Positions 7,731-16,334 are shown, counted from the stretch's first letter. The stretch is DNA of 64,000 nt from Pseudoduganella danionis (GCF_009720775.1 NZ_WNKW01000001.1:1550001-1614000); one strand, 5' to 3'. A program made the numbers and translations. Notes: a model not told the origin generated them from the sequence alone.

Positions 7731-8606
7731 ATGAAGTGGTCCCGATTTTTGCCTGCCGCATGGCGCCCCGCGCCGCAACCCCGTCAACAGTTGCTGGCCA
7801 GCCTGCTGCATCTGGCCTGGGTAGTCGAAGCGCGCGATCCCTACACGGGCGGCCATCTGTGGCGCGTGGCCCAGTTCTCCCGTCTGCTGGCGCAGGCGGC
7901 CGGTCTGTCCGAGGCTGAAGTGGCGCGCGCGGCGCTGGGCGGTTTTCTGCACGATCTGGGCAAGATCGCCATCCCTGACGCCATACTGGGCAAGAAGGAA
8001 AGGCTGAATGACGAAGAATATGCCGTGATCCGCACCCATCCGGAAAGCGGCCTGCGCCTGCTGGGTACCCACCCGCTGGCGCTGCTGGCGCGCGACGCCG
8101 TGTTGCTGCACCACGAAACGCCCGATGGCAATGGCTATCCTTACGGGTTGCGTAGCGATGCCATACCGCTGGTGGCCCGTATCGTCGGCATTTGCGACGC
8201 TTTCGATGCCATGACCAGTACACGGCCCTACCGCAGCGGCATGCCGATCGCGAAAGCGCTGTCCATCATCCGGCTGGAACTGGGGCGCCAGTTTGATGCC
8301 GAGCTGGGCGAACTATTCCTCACGCTCGGCGACGGCGAGGCGCTGGCCCACATCGTGGGCCACACGGATGAAGGCATACCGCTGGAGCGCTGTCTGTCCT
8401 GCGGCCCGACGGTGGTGCGCCCGCGCGAGGCGCAGACGGGCGATGCGCTGTATTGCCCGGCCTGCCACAGCGAATACACGCTGGGCCCTGCTGGCAGCGG
8501 CATCCTGCCTAGCGGACGGCAGGATAGTGCGCGCGCATTGTCAATCGCGCCCGATGCGGCGCTGATCGAACGGCTGGTGGAGCAGCACCGCGCTGCGCTG
8601 GACTGA
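7731..8606 (+). CDS. HD-GYP domain protein with C-terminal zinc-ribbon
   Basis: A 291-residue cytoplasmic protein, probably a c-di-GMP phosphodiesterase. Residues ~20-210 are HD-GYP: HD at 74-75 (FLHDLGK), HHE at 127-129 and the DGNGYP element at 132-137, all metal and substrate residues intact. There is no receiver or sensor domain. Instead the C-terminus has two cysteine pairs, C221-x2-C224 and C242-x2-C245 (CLSCG, CPACH), that look like a zinc ribbon able to sense metal or redox state or bind a partner. AAGGAA precedes the ATG. It stands alone, divergent from the chalcone-like operon and convergent with the MocR gene. Confidence 0.88.
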   Translation: MKWSRFLPAAWRPAPQPRQQLLASLLHLAWVVEARDPYTGGHLWRVAQFSRLLAQAAGLSEAEVARAALGGFLHDLGKIAIPDAILGKKERLNDEEYAVIRTHPESGLRLLGTHPLALLARDAVLLHHETPDGNGYPYGLRSDAIPLVARIVGICDAFDAMTSTRPYRSGMPIAKALSIIRLELGRQFDAELGELFLTLGDGEALAHIVGHTDEGIPLERCLSCGPTVVRPREAQTGDALYCPACHSEYTLGPAGSGILPSGRQDSARALSIAPDAALIERLVEQHRAALD

Positions 8607-8616
8607 ATGGGCGCGG

Positions 8617-10041
8617 CTAGATCACCACGCTGCTGCTCTGGCCGGGGCGGCGTGCCAGCAGCTCGGACAGCTTGCGCAGCGCAGCGCGCAGGCGCGCTTC
8701 GTCGGCGATGGAGCCGAGCGCAATGCGGATGGCTTCCGGCGGCTGCGGTCCCGTGCTGAACGCGCTGGCGGGGCTGACCGCCAGACCTTCCGCCTGCGCC
8801 ACCTGCGCCAGCGTGCTGGCGCTCCAGTAGGTGGGCAGTTCCAGCCAGATATGGATGGCGCAGTCGGCCGGCGTCAGGTTGGCGCTGTCATGGCTGCTGC
8901 GGCCCGCCAGCAACTGGCTGGCCAGACGCTGGCGCTGGCGTGCTTCCTGCCGCACGCCGTGCAGTAGCTGTTGTGCCGTGCCGTCATGGATCCACTGGGT
9001 GGTCAGTGCACTGGTCAGCGGCGTCGCCATCAGCACCAGTGCGCGCAGCGCTGTCATGAAGCGCTCGCGCAAGGCGGCCGAGTGCAGCAGCACGAAGGCC
9101 GTGCGCAGGCCCGGTGCCAGACATTTCGACAGCGTGGCGATGTGCGCCACCTGTGCCGGTGCGCTGGCGGCCAGCGGCGGCGGCGCCGTGTCGGCCAGCA
9201 GCGAATACGGATCGTCTTCGATAATCATCACGCCATGGCGGGCGCATACGCGCAGCAGTTCCAGCCGGCGTGCAGCCGGCATGGTGTGGCCAGTGGGGTT
9301 CTGCAGCGTGGGATTCAGATACAGCAGGCTGGCACCATGCTGGCGGCAGGCTTGTTCGAGCGCGTCGGGGCACATGCCGTCGGCATCGCTGGCCACTGCC
9401 TGCACGCGGCGGCCCAGCGCCTGCGCCGCATTCAGCAGGCCCGGATAGGTCAGCGCTTCGGCCAGTATGGTGCCGCCCGCAGGGCTCAGCGCCATGATCA
9501 GCGCGGCCAGCGCCGACTGGGCACCGGCGCAGACGCTGATGCAGTCAGGCTCGATCGGGCCGAACAGCGGTGCCAGCCAGAGTGCACCGGCAGCCCGGTC
9601 GGCCGCGCTGCCGCCGCCCAGATGGTAGTTCATGAGCATGCTGCTATCGGTACGCAGCAGCACTTGCGCCAGCCCCTGCCGCAGCAGGTCGTCGAAATCG
9701 ATGCCGGCCGGTGGCGGCGGGATGATCATGCTCAGGTCCAGCAACTGCCCGAGTTCCACTTTGGGCGCCGCCACATAGGTGCCGCGTGCGCCGCGCCCTT
9801 CCAGCAGGTGGCGCTGGCGTGCCACATCGTAAGCACGGGTGACGGTGGTCAGATCCACTTGCAGCAGGCTGGCGAGCCGGCGCTGGGCCGGCAGGCGGTC
9901 GCCCGGGCGCAGCATGCCGCTGGCCAGCGCCTGTTCGATGAACTGGGCAATCTGCAGGTAGCGTGGTCCCGCGTGTTGGGCGAACTGGCCCACCCAGGCG
10001 ACGGCATGTTCTTCATCTTGTATGGATTTGGCTTGCGACAT
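8617..10041 (-). CDS. MocR/GabR-type regulator (GntR HTH fused to PLP aminotransferase)
   Basis: A 474-residue transcription factor. Residues ~25-95 are a GntR-type winged helix (GMLRPGDRLPAQRRLASLLQVDLTTVTRAY). The rest is a fold-type I aminotransferase domain that normally binds PLP and an amino-compound effector: it has the Asp-Pro loop IIEDDPYSLL and Schiff-base lysine K306 in TLSKCLAPGLR. MocR proteins activate or repress a divergent gene. Here that is ccoG, which would be unusual since most targets are amino-acid or vitamin B6 genes. Three copies of TGTATGGAT lie at and just upstream of its start, a likely autoregulatory operator set. Confidence 0.88.
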   Translation of the reverse strand: MSQAKSIQDEEHAVAWVGQFAQHAGPRYLQIAQFIEQALASGMLRPGDRLPAQRRLASLLQVDLTTVTRAYDVARQRHLLEGRGARGTYVAAPKVELGQLLDLSMIIPPPPAGIDFDDLLRQGLAQVLLRTDSSMLMNYHLGGGSAADRAAGALWLAPLFGPIEPDCISVCAGAQSALAALIMALSPAGGTILAEALTYPGLLNAAQALGRRVQAVASDADGMCPDALEQACRQHGASLLYLNPTLQNPTGHTMPAARRLELLRVCARHGVMIIEDDPYSLLADTAPPPLAASAPAQVAHIATLSKCLAPGLRTAFVLLHSAALRERFMTALRALVLMATPLTSALTTQWIHDGTAQQLLHGVRQEARQRQRLASQLLAGRSSHDSANLTPADCAIHIWLELPTYWSASTLAQVAQAEGLAVSPASAFSTGPQPPEAIRIALGSIADEARLRAALRKLSELLARRPGQSSSVVI

Positions 10042-10105
10042 TTTCTTTAATGTATGGATTTTGTCATGTCATAACATGGCTGCATACCGATACTTTATCC
10101 ATACA
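10019..10105. promoter_or_regulatory. Three TGTATGGAT boxes, likely MocR operator
   Basis: TGTATGGAT occurs at 10019-10027 and 10051-10059 in the same orientation (32 bases apart, about three helical turns). Its exact complement ATCCATACA is at 10097-10105. The first copy is inside the start of the MocR coding region; the others fill the divergent gap to ccoG. MocR/GabR regulators are known to bind spaced direct and inverted short repeats, so this is the expected pattern. Confidence 0.5.
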
Positions 10106-10144
10106 AAAGCACGCTGTCTATTCTTACTCCCTGCGAGAACTACC

Positions 10145-11599
10145 ATGAGCCAGACTTCCCCCGATGTTGCCGTTATCCGCATGTATGCGCCGCGTGAACA
10201 GATTTATGCGCGTGAAGCGCGCGGCCGTTTTGCCAGCTGGCGCTGGCTGTGCGTCTGGCTCACGCAGGCCGTGTTCTATGGCCTGCCGTGGCTGCACTGG
10301 AATGGCCGTCAGGCCGTGCTGTTCGATCTGGGCGCGCGCAAATTCTATCTATGGGGGCTGGTGCTGTGGCCGCAGGACCTGATCTATCTGGCGGCGCTGC
10401 TGATCGTCTGCGCCTTGTCGCTGTTCCTGTTCACGGCCGTGGCAGGACGGGTGTGGTGCGGGTTCGCCTGTCCGCAGACGGTGTACACGGAAATCTTCAT
10501 GTGGATAGAGCGTCAATTCGAAGGCGAACGCAGCGCCCGCATCCGGCTGGATCGCCAGCCCTGGGGCTATGCCAAGCTGGCACGCAAGGGCGGCAAGCAT
10601 CTGGTCTGGCTGCTGTTCGCGCTGTGGACGGGCTTTACGTTTGTGGCCTACTTCACGCCGCTGCCGACGCTGGCCGCGAGCAGCCTGTCGTTCGCGCTGG
10701 GGCCGTGGGAGAGCTTCTGGGTGCTGTTCTACAGCCTTGCCACCTATGGCAATGCGGGCTGGATGCGCGAGCAGGTGTGCCGCTATATGTGCCCGTATGC
10801 GCGCTTCCAGAGTTCCATGTTCGATCAGGACACGCTGATCGTCAGCTACGATGCACGGCGCGGCGAACCGCGTGCGCCGCTGGGCAAACAGGTGCAGGCT
10901 GGCAAAGTGACGGCGCACAGGGAGACGGCCGCAGCGGCGCCAACTGCTGCGCAGGCGGGTGGCGGCTGCATCGACTGTTCGCTGTGCGTACAGGTGTGCC
11001 CGACCGGCATCGATATCCGCAACGGCCTGCAGTACGACTGCATCAGCTGCGCGGCCTGCGTGGATGCCTGCGATAGTGTGATGGACAAGATAGGCGCGCC
11101 GCGTGGGCTGGTCGCCTTTACCACCAGCCGCGCCGTCCAGCAGCAGCTGGCACCGCAGTCGCTGGCTAGCCGTCTGCTGCGGCCCCGCGTGCTGGTGTAT
11201 GTAGCGCTGCTGGCGCTGATTACGGCGGCACTGGGCTGGACCATGCTGCACCGTAGCCCGCTCAAGCTGGACGTGATCCGCGACCGTGGCGTGATGGCAC
11301 GCGAAGTGGAGCAGGGCCAGATCGAGAACAGCTTCCGCCTGCAGTTGATGCATGTGGAAGAACAGACCCGGCGCTACCGCATTTCCGTACACGGACTGGA
11401 AGGATTGACACTGGCCTCGCCAGCCGAAGTGCGGCTGGAACCGGCCAGCACGCGCTTCGTCCCCGTTACCGTGCGGCTGGCCGCAGGGCAGGGCCAGCCG
11501 GGTGCCAACCGCATCAGCTTCCGTCTGGTCGCCATCGATGCTGACGGTGCACCCGTGCAGGTGGAAGAAAAAGCCATGTTCTTCATTCCCCGTTCGTGA
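10145..11599 (+). CDS. ccoG: CcoG (FixG-like) cytochrome c oxidase accessory protein
   Basis: A 484-residue inner-membrane iron-sulfur protein needed for copper loading of cbb3-type cytochrome oxidase. Visible are the N-terminal membrane helices with WCGFACPQTVYTEIFMWIER, the family CRYMCPYARFQ motif, two ferredoxin-type clusters (CIDCSLCVQVCPTGID and CISCAACVDACD), a late membrane helix and a C-terminal Ig-like FixG domain. The frame is open further left, but MSQTSPDVAVIRMYAPREQIYARE at 10145 is the family start. No ccoNOQP or ccoI genes are nearby, so it is an isolated copy. The 3' end overlaps the convergent MerR gene by 17 bases. Confidence 0.93.
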   Translation: MSQTSPDVAVIRMYAPREQIYAREARGRFASWRWLCVWLTQAVFYGLPWLHWNGRQAVLFDLGARKFYLWGLVLWPQDLIYLAALLIVCALSLFLFTAVAGRVWCGFACPQTVYTEIFMWIERQFEGERSARIRLDRQPWGYAKLARKGGKHLVWLLFALWTGFTFVAYFTPLPTLAASSLSFALGPWESFWVLFYSLATYGNAGWMREQVCRYMCPYARFQSSMFDQDTLIVSYDARRGEPRAPLGKQVQAGKVTAHRETAAAAPTAAQAGGGCIDCSLCVQVCPTGIDIRNGLQYDCISCAACVDACDSVMDKIGAPRGLVAFTTSRAVQQQLAPQSLASRLLRPRVLVYVALLALITAALGWTMLHRSPLKLDVIRDRGVMAREVEQGQIENSFRLQLMHVEEQTRRYRISVHGLEGLTLASPAEVRLEPASTRFVPVTVRLAAGQGQPGANRISFRLVAIDADGAPVQVEEKAMFFIPRS

Positions 11600-11996
11600 T
11601 GCCCATGCTGGCCAGTACGCGCGCGGCATTGTCCTGACAGTCGATATCGTCGGGGCGGGCATTAATCAGGGTGATCAGCTGCTGGAGATGCTGGCGGTTG
11701 TGTTCGAGCCGCTGCTGCAGTGCTGTGATCTCGGCCACTTTCTGCTGCAACGCTGCCATCAGCTCCGCGTGCTGCCAGTGGCGCAGATCCTGCGGCAGTA
11801 GCTGGCGGATCTCATCGAGCGTGAAGCCGGCACGCTGGGCGCCGCTGAGGATGGTTAGCAGCGTGGCCGCTTCGGGCGGATAGTCGCGGTAGCCATTGGC
11901 CAGCCGCTGCACGCCCTTGAGCAGCCCCTGTGCTTCGTAAAAACGGATGGCCGATGCGGCCACGCCCGTGCGTCTTGCCAGTTCGCCGATTTTCAT
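11583..11996 (-). CDS. MerR family transcriptional regulator
   Basis: A 137-residue regulator. Residues 1-70 are the MerR winged helix (MKIGELARRTGVAASAIRFYEAQGLL), followed by a long dimerization coiled coil (LMAALQQKVAEITALQQRLEHNRQHLQQLI). The C-terminus has one cysteine (DIDCQDNAARVLASMG), so it is not a CxxC metal sensor; a redox or aldehyde-type single-cysteine sensor is possible. ATG 11996 fits the family start, and upstream in-frame codons lie in the promoter region. It is divergent from an Old Yellow Enzyme gene whose promoter has the elongated 19-base spacer and dyad typical of MerR targets. Confidence 0.9.
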   Translation of the reverse strand: MKIGELARRTGVAASAIRFYEAQGLLKGVQRLANGYRDYPPEAATLLTILSGAQRAGFTLDEIRQLLPQDLRHWQHAELMAALQQKVAEITALQQRLEHNRQHLQQLITLINARPDDIDCQDNAARVLASMGITNGE

Positions 11997-12043
11997 TGCC
12001 TGCTCCCTCTCTGCCTGTCGCTGCACTATAACCTTAAACTTAA

Positions 12044-12100
12044 CTTGAAGCTCAAGCCTGAAAAAGAGCTTGACCTTCAAGTGCGCTTTAAACTTATCGT
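12044..12100 (+). promoter_or_regulatory. MerR-type promoter with 19-base spacer and two CTTGA-N3-TCAAG dyads
   Basis: -35 TTGACC (12070-12075), 19-base spacer, -10 TATCGT (12095-12100) directed at the Old Yellow Enzyme gene. The spacer holds TTCAAG-TGCG-CTTTAA, a near-perfect dyad placed as MerR proteins require. In addition CTTGA-AGC-TCAAG (12044-12056) and CTTGA-CCT-TCAAG (12069-12081) are perfect palindromes with centres 25 bases apart. The left one could control the merR gene itself. Confidence 0.6.
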
Positions 12101-12127
12101 GGCGGAACTGTAACCACAGGAGTGATG

Positions 12128-13360
12128 ATGCAAGTGTTTAGCCAACTGCAGCTGCCGAACGGCAGCGTGCTGCCCAACCGTCTGGCCAAAGCGGCCATGG
12201 AAGAGAATATGGCGGATGCCGATCAGGCGCCGTCCGATGCGCTGATCCGGCTGTACCAGCGCTGGGCCGAAGGCGGCGTGGGGCTGATGATCACCGGGAA
12301 TGTGATGATAGACCGGCGCGCCATGACGGGGCCGGGCGGGGTGGTGCTGGAACATGCGGCCCATGCGCAGCGCTTCCGCCGCTGGGCCAGTGTGGCGCGC
12401 GCTCATGGCGGCCAGATCTGGATGCAGCTCAACCATCCGGGCCGGCAGATGCCGGCCGCGCTGGGCCAGCTCACGCTGGCACCGTCGGCGCTGGCGATGG
12501 ATCTGGGCAAGTTCAGCGGCGAGTTCGCCACGCCGCGCGCGATGACGGCGGCCGATATCGCCGACGTCAGGCAGCGTTTTGTGCAGAGCGCCTTGCTGGC
12601 GCAGCAGTTCGGCTTTAATGGCGTGCAGATTCACGCTGCGCATGGCTATCTGCTGAGCCAGTTCCTGTCGCCGCTGGCCAATCAGCGCAGCGACGAGTGG
12701 GGCGGCAGCATAGCCGGACGGGCGCGCCTGCTGATCGAGGTGGTGACAGCCGTACGGGCTGCCGTTGCGCCAGATTTCGGCGTCGCGGTAAAACTCAATT
12801 CGGCCGATTTCCAGCGCGGCGGCTTCAGTGCCGATGATGCGCGCGCCGTGGTGGAGATGCTCAATCCGCTCGGGATCGATTTGCTGGAACTATCGGGTGG
12901 CAGTTATGAAGCACCGGCCATGATGGGCTTGTCACGCGACGAGCGCACGCTGGCGCGCGAAGCGTATTTCCTCGAATTCGCCAAGGCGCTTACTCAGGTG
13001 GCGCGCATGCCGCTGATGGTCACGGGCGGCATCCGCCGTCTGCCCGTGGTGCAGCAGGTGTTAGATAGCGGTGTGGCACTGGCCGGCATGGCCACGGCAC
13101 TGGCGGTTACGCCGGACCTGCCCAAACGCTGGCAGAACGATCCGGCCGTGCATCCCCAGCTGCGCGCCGTGACGTGGCAGGACAAGACGATGGCGTCGGC
13201 CGCCCACATGGCCATGGTCAAGCACCAGCTGCGCCGGCTCAGTCGCGGCAAGGCCAGCGCGCCGCAGGTGTCGCCCGTGTATGCGCTGCTTACGCAGCAG
13301 CTCGCAGGCAAGCTGCAGAACCGGCGCTACCGCCAGCGCATGCAGCAGCTTCAGGACTGA
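12128..13360 (+). CDS. NADH:flavin oxidoreductase, Old Yellow Enzyme family
   Basis: A 410-residue FMN-dependent ene-reductase-like TIM barrel. It shows the OYE opening (LPNGSVLPNRLAKAAMEENMAD), GHAAH-type segments (HAAHGYLLSQFLSPLANQRSDEWGGS) with the conserved substrate-binding His and following barrel motif, and FMN-phosphate residues near VTGGIR. It probably reduces alpha,beta-unsaturated carbonyls or related electrophiles in the cytoplasm with NAD(P)H. Three in-frame starts cluster; ATG 12128 is best spaced (5 bases) from AGGAG at 12118-12122. The upstream MerR-type promoter suggests induction by reactive aldehyde or quinone. It overlaps the convergent LysR gene by 10 bases. Confidence 0.9.
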   Translation: MQVFSQLQLPNGSVLPNRLAKAAMEENMADADQAPSDALIRLYQRWAEGGVGLMITGNVMIDRRAMTGPGGVVLEHAAHAQRFRRWASVARAHGGQIWMQLNHPGRQMPAALGQLTLAPSALAMDLGKFSGEFATPRAMTAADIADVRQRFVQSALLAQQFGFNGVQIHAAHGYLLSQFLSPLANQRSDEWGGSIAGRARLLIEVVTAVRAAVAPDFGVAVKLNSADFQRGGFSADDARAVVEMLNPLGIDLLELSGGSYEAPAMMGLSRDERTLAREAYFLEFAKALTQVARMPLMVTGGIRRLPVVQQVLDSGVALAGMATALAVTPDLPKRWQNDPAVHPQLRAVTWQDKTMASAAHMAMVKHQLRRLSRGKASAPQVSPVYALLTQQLAGKLQNRRYRQRMQQLQD

Positions 13361-14271
13361 GCGCTGCCATAGCTGTGGTGGCGGCCGAACCAGTCGGCGA
13401 GGAATTCCACGCACAGGCGCACGCGTGCCGACACGGACAGACGGGACGGGTAGACGGCCCAGATATCGGCCGGCTGATAGTAAGTGGGCAGCACGGCCAC
13501 TAGCTGGCCGCTGGCCAGCTCCTCGACGATGTCCCAGCCCGAGCGCAAGATGATGCCGTGGCCGTCAATGGCCCACTGGCGCACGATTTCGCCATTATTG
13601 GCCGACAGCTGGCCATGCACTTTGACGGCCTGGATGCCGTGCGGGCCATGCAGTTCCCAGCGGCCGAAATCCTGATCGCGTTCGCGGATGGGAATGCAGC
13701 GGTGCTGTTTGAGCTGCTCCAGCGTGGCCGGTGTGCCGTATCTGGCCAGATAGGACGGCGCGGCGCACAGCACGCGGCGGTTGCTGGCGATGCGGCGCTT
13801 GATCACATTCGCTTCGTGCACATGGCCGATGCGGATATCGAGCTGAAAACCTTCTTCCACCAGATCGACCGCGCGGTCGAACAGTTCCAACTGGATTTCG
13901 AGACGGGGAAAACGGCTGGCCATGGCCGACAGCGCGGGCGCCAGCTGGCTGCGGCCGAAACCCGTGCTGCTGCACAGGCGCAGCACACCGTCGGGCTCGG
14001 CCTTTTCACGCGAAATGGCTTGCCCCATCAGGTCCACATCCTCGCAGATGCGCTGGGCCCACTGGTGCACGATTTCGCCCTGGGCGGTGAGGGTGATCTG
14101 GCGCGTGCTGCGGTGGAATAGCTGTTCCTGCACGGCGGCTTCGAGCAGGGCGATGCGCTTGCTGACCACGGCTTTGGAGATGCCGAGCTGGCGCGCTGTC
14201 TCGGCAAAGCTGCGGTGGCGCGCCACCACGCAGAACAGGCGCAAGTCATCGAGTTGCGGTTTGATGTACAC
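13351..14271 (-). CDS. LysR family transcriptional regulator
   Basis: A 306-residue regulator: N-terminal winged helix (LDDLRLFCVVARHRSFAETARQLGISKAVVSKRIALLE), linker helix, then a substrate-binding domain whose LCSSTGFGRSQLAPALSAMASRFPRLEIQLELFDRAVDL pattern is of the DntR/CrgA-like clade. Translation probably begins at GTG 14271, the only start giving the usual short tail before the HTH. A 13-base dyad covers this start codon, suggesting autoregulation. It is divergent from the TauE/SafE permease and convergent with the OYE gene; either may be its target. Confidence 0.88.
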   Translation of the reverse strand: MYIKPQLDDLRLFCVVARHRSFAETARQLGISKAVVSKRIALLEAAVQEQLFHRSTRQITLTAQGEIVHQWAQRICEDVDLMGQAISREKAEPDGVLRLCSSTGFGRSQLAPALSAMASRFPRLEIQLELFDRAVDLVEEGFQLDIRIGHVHEANVIKRRIASNRRVLCAAPSYLARYGTPATLEQLKQHRCIPIRERDQDFGRWELHGPHGIQAVKVHGQLSANNGEIVRQWAIDGHGIILRSGWDIVEELASGQLVAVLPTYYQPADIWAVYPSRLSVSARVRLCVEFLADWFGRHHSYGSAQS

Positions 14272-14299
14272 GATTCGTGTCCGTAAGATTCACATTTAC
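14268..14299. promoter_or_regulatory. Candidate LysR operators in the divergent gap
   Basis: ACACGA-T-TCGTGT (14268-14280) is a perfect dyad over the lysR start codon. GTAA-N9-TTAC (14283-14299) contains a T-N11-A core, the generic LysR site. TTCGTGTCCG (14274-14283) recurs as TTCGTGTACG at 14316-14325 near the permease start. Assignment to this LysR protein is by position only. Confidence 0.35.
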
Positions 14300-14361
14300 A
14301 GGGATTGTAATGAATTTCGTGTACGCTATGCTAGTCGCTTCTCTCATCAGGGGTAGTGATC

Positions 14362-15114
14362 GTGGGTTTGTCAGTTGCAATTGCCGTGGGCGCCATGCTG
14401 GGTTTCCTGGGCGGCATGTTCGGCATAGGGGGCGGCATCATCGCCATTCCGTTTCTGGCCCTGGCGCTGGGCATGGAGCAGGCGCTGGCGCAAGGCACTT
14501 CGCTGGCCATGATGGTGCCGATACTGCTGCTGGGCTGGTGGCGCTATAGCCGCCACCACCCGCTGGACTGGCGTGTCAGCCTGCCGGTCGGGCTGCTGGC
14601 CGTGCTGGCCACCGTGCTGGTGGCGCGGCTGGCCACGGGCCTGCATCCGGCTGCCTTGCGCACGGTGTTTGCGGCTTTCCTGTTGCTGCTGGCCCTGCGC
14701 ACGCTGCTGCAGCAGCGCGCGGCTGCAGCCCCGACGGCGCACCCGCCCCGCTGCAGTCTGCGCTGGATGCCGCTGGTCGGGTTGCTGGGCGGTGCCTGCA
14801 TGGGCCTGCTCGGAGTGGGCGGCGGGCTGGTGGCCACGCCTGTGTTCACCGGCATCTTCGGCCAGCGCCAGACGGTGGCCCAAAGCCTGTCGCTGGCGCT
14901 GGTCACGCCCTGTTCGATGGTGGCGCTGCTGACCTACGGCAGCGCCGGCCATGTGCAATGGAGCGTGGGCCTGCCCATGGCGGCTGGCGGTCTGCTGACC
15001 GTGTCGGCCGGGGTGGCGCTGACGCACCGGCTGCCGGAGCGCCGCGTCAAGCAGGCGTTTGCGTGGATGATGTTGCTGACGGCCTTGTGGCTGCTGCTCA
15101 AGGCCGTGCTGTAA
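14362..15114 (+). CDS. TauE/SafE family membrane permease
   Basis: A ~250-residue inner-membrane protein with about eight helices in two homologous halves, each opening with the family glycine-rich motif (GAMLGFLGGMFGIGGGIIAIPFL and LGGACMGLLGVGGGLVATPVF). The family exports sulfite, sulfoacetate or other organic anions; substrate unknown here. Two GTG starts are possible (14356, 14362); 14362 is favoured because it lies 8 bases after AGGGG whereas 14356 is only 2 bases away. Probably controlled by the divergent LysR gene. Confidence 0.87.
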   Translation: MGLSVAIAVGAMLGFLGGMFGIGGGIIAIPFLALALGMEQALAQGTSLAMMVPILLLGWWRYSRHHPLDWRVSLPVGLLAVLATVLVARLATGLHPAALRTVFAAFLLLLALRTLLQQRAAAAPTAHPPRCSLRWMPLVGLLGGACMGLLGVGGGLVATPVFTGIFGQRQTVAQSLSLALVTPCSMVALLTYGSAGHVQWSVGLPMAAGGLLTVSAGVALTHRLPERRVKQAFAWMMLLTALWLLLKAVL

Positions 15115-15135
15115 GCCAGCGTGCTGCAGGGCGGC

Positions 15136-16155
15136 CTAGTCCTGCGCCACCTTGCTGCGGCTTTTCTTGCGGTGGTACATGGCCTGATCGGCCAGTTCCG
15201 TCAGCGTCTCGATGTGGTGGCCGTCGTCCGGATAAATGGCGCTGCCGATGCTGACCGAAAGGGGCAGCACATTGCCTTCGAAATGGTAGCTGCGGCAGGC
15301 CTGCTGCACCAGATGCTCGACCTTGGCTTCGATCTGCTGCTGGTCGCCGATATCGGTCAGCAGCACCATGAATTCGTCGCCACCTATGCGCGCCACCAGA
15401 TCGGCCTGACGCACTTCCTGACGTAGACGCTGGCCGATTTCGCGGATGGCGGCATCGCCGGCGCGGTGGCCATAAGTATCGTTGATGAACTTTAGGCCAT
15501 CCATGTCTACCCCCAGTATGCCGACCTTGTGGCGCTGCCGTTCGGCCAGCGCCAGCGTGCTACGCAGGCGGTCGAAGTAGTGCGCGCGGTTGGGCAGGTT
15601 GGTCATGGCATCGTGGGTGGCCTGATGGTAGAGCTGGTCGATATCGTATTTGCTGGCGTGGTACATGGCGGCCGCGATCACGCCCGACATCAGTTGCAAA
15701 ATGGCGATGGCGCGGGCATCGAATCGGCCCGGCTCGGTGGCGATCACTTTCAGCACGCCCACTGCCTGGCTGCCATGGCTCAGCGGCACCACCACCATGG
15801 AGCGCAGTCCCACGGCCTGACAGGCGCGCTTGTCCACCCGGGCATCCGTCAGGGCATCGTGGCAGACCAGGGCCTGGCTGGATGCCACGCACAAGCCGGA
15901 CAGGCTGCCTTCCAGCGGTATGCGCATGCCCAGCTGGCTGGCCGCCGTGCCGCTGGCCGCGCGGTACACCATGAAGCTGCCTTCGGCGATTTCCACCACC
16001 GCGCCGCAGCCCCGGGCCAGCTGCTGGCTGTGCTGGCATACCAGATTGATAACCTGACCGAGATCGAGGCCGCAACGGGCGATTTCGGTCTGAACCTGGA
16101 TGATTTCCAGCAAAACGGCCGGATCCAGTTGCAGGGGCGGGAAAGTGTGATCCAT
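15136..16155 (-). CDS. GAF-GGDEF diguanylate cyclase
   Basis: A 339-residue soluble protein that should make c-di-GMP. Residues ~20-165 are a GAF-like sensor domain (GSLSGLCVASSQALVCHDALTD, RSMVVVPLSHGSQAVGVLKV), similar to phytochrome-like or redox/ligand GAFs. Residues ~175-335 are GGDEF with a canonical active site GGDEF at 258-262 (ARIGGDEFMVLL) and the substrate loops GVDMDGLKFINDTYGHRAGD. The start lacks a strong ribosome site. It is divergent from the chemoreceptor at 16445; the 289-base gap between them is AT-rich and carries the chemoreceptor promoter. Confidence 0.9.
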   Translation of the reverse strand: MDHTFPPLQLDPAVLLEIIQVQTEIARCGLDLGQVINLVCQHSQQLARGCGAVVEIAEGSFMVYRAASGTAASQLGMRIPLEGSLSGLCVASSQALVCHDALTDARVDKRACQAVGLRSMVVVPLSHGSQAVGVLKVIATEPGRFDARAIAILQLMSGVIAAAMYHASKYDIDQLYHQATHDAMTNLPNRAHYFDRLRSTLALAERQRHKVGILGVDMDGLKFINDTYGHRAGDAAIREIGQRLRQEVRQADLVARIGGDEFMVLLTDIGDQQQIEAKVEHLVQQACRSYHFEGNVLPLSVSIGSAIYPDDGHHIETLTELADQAMYHRKKSRSKVAQD

Positions 16156-16334
16156 GTCAGGTTTCTGCAGCGTTAGGCCGGCAGATAATCAATAGGTAAG
16201 CGGAAAATTCTTTGATGATTTTGTCTAGATTGTAGCTATTTTAGTCTGCAAATTGTTCTATTTTTATTGGAGATTTGTAACTTTGTTGCACTGCGAGATG
16301 CGCGACTTCTTGCGATTTTCTTGATTTTGATTGC

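Noticed and set aside
10022-10144. Earlier in-frame start for ccoG
   Set aside because: It overlaps the divergent MocR start and operator; the family N-terminus begins at 10145.
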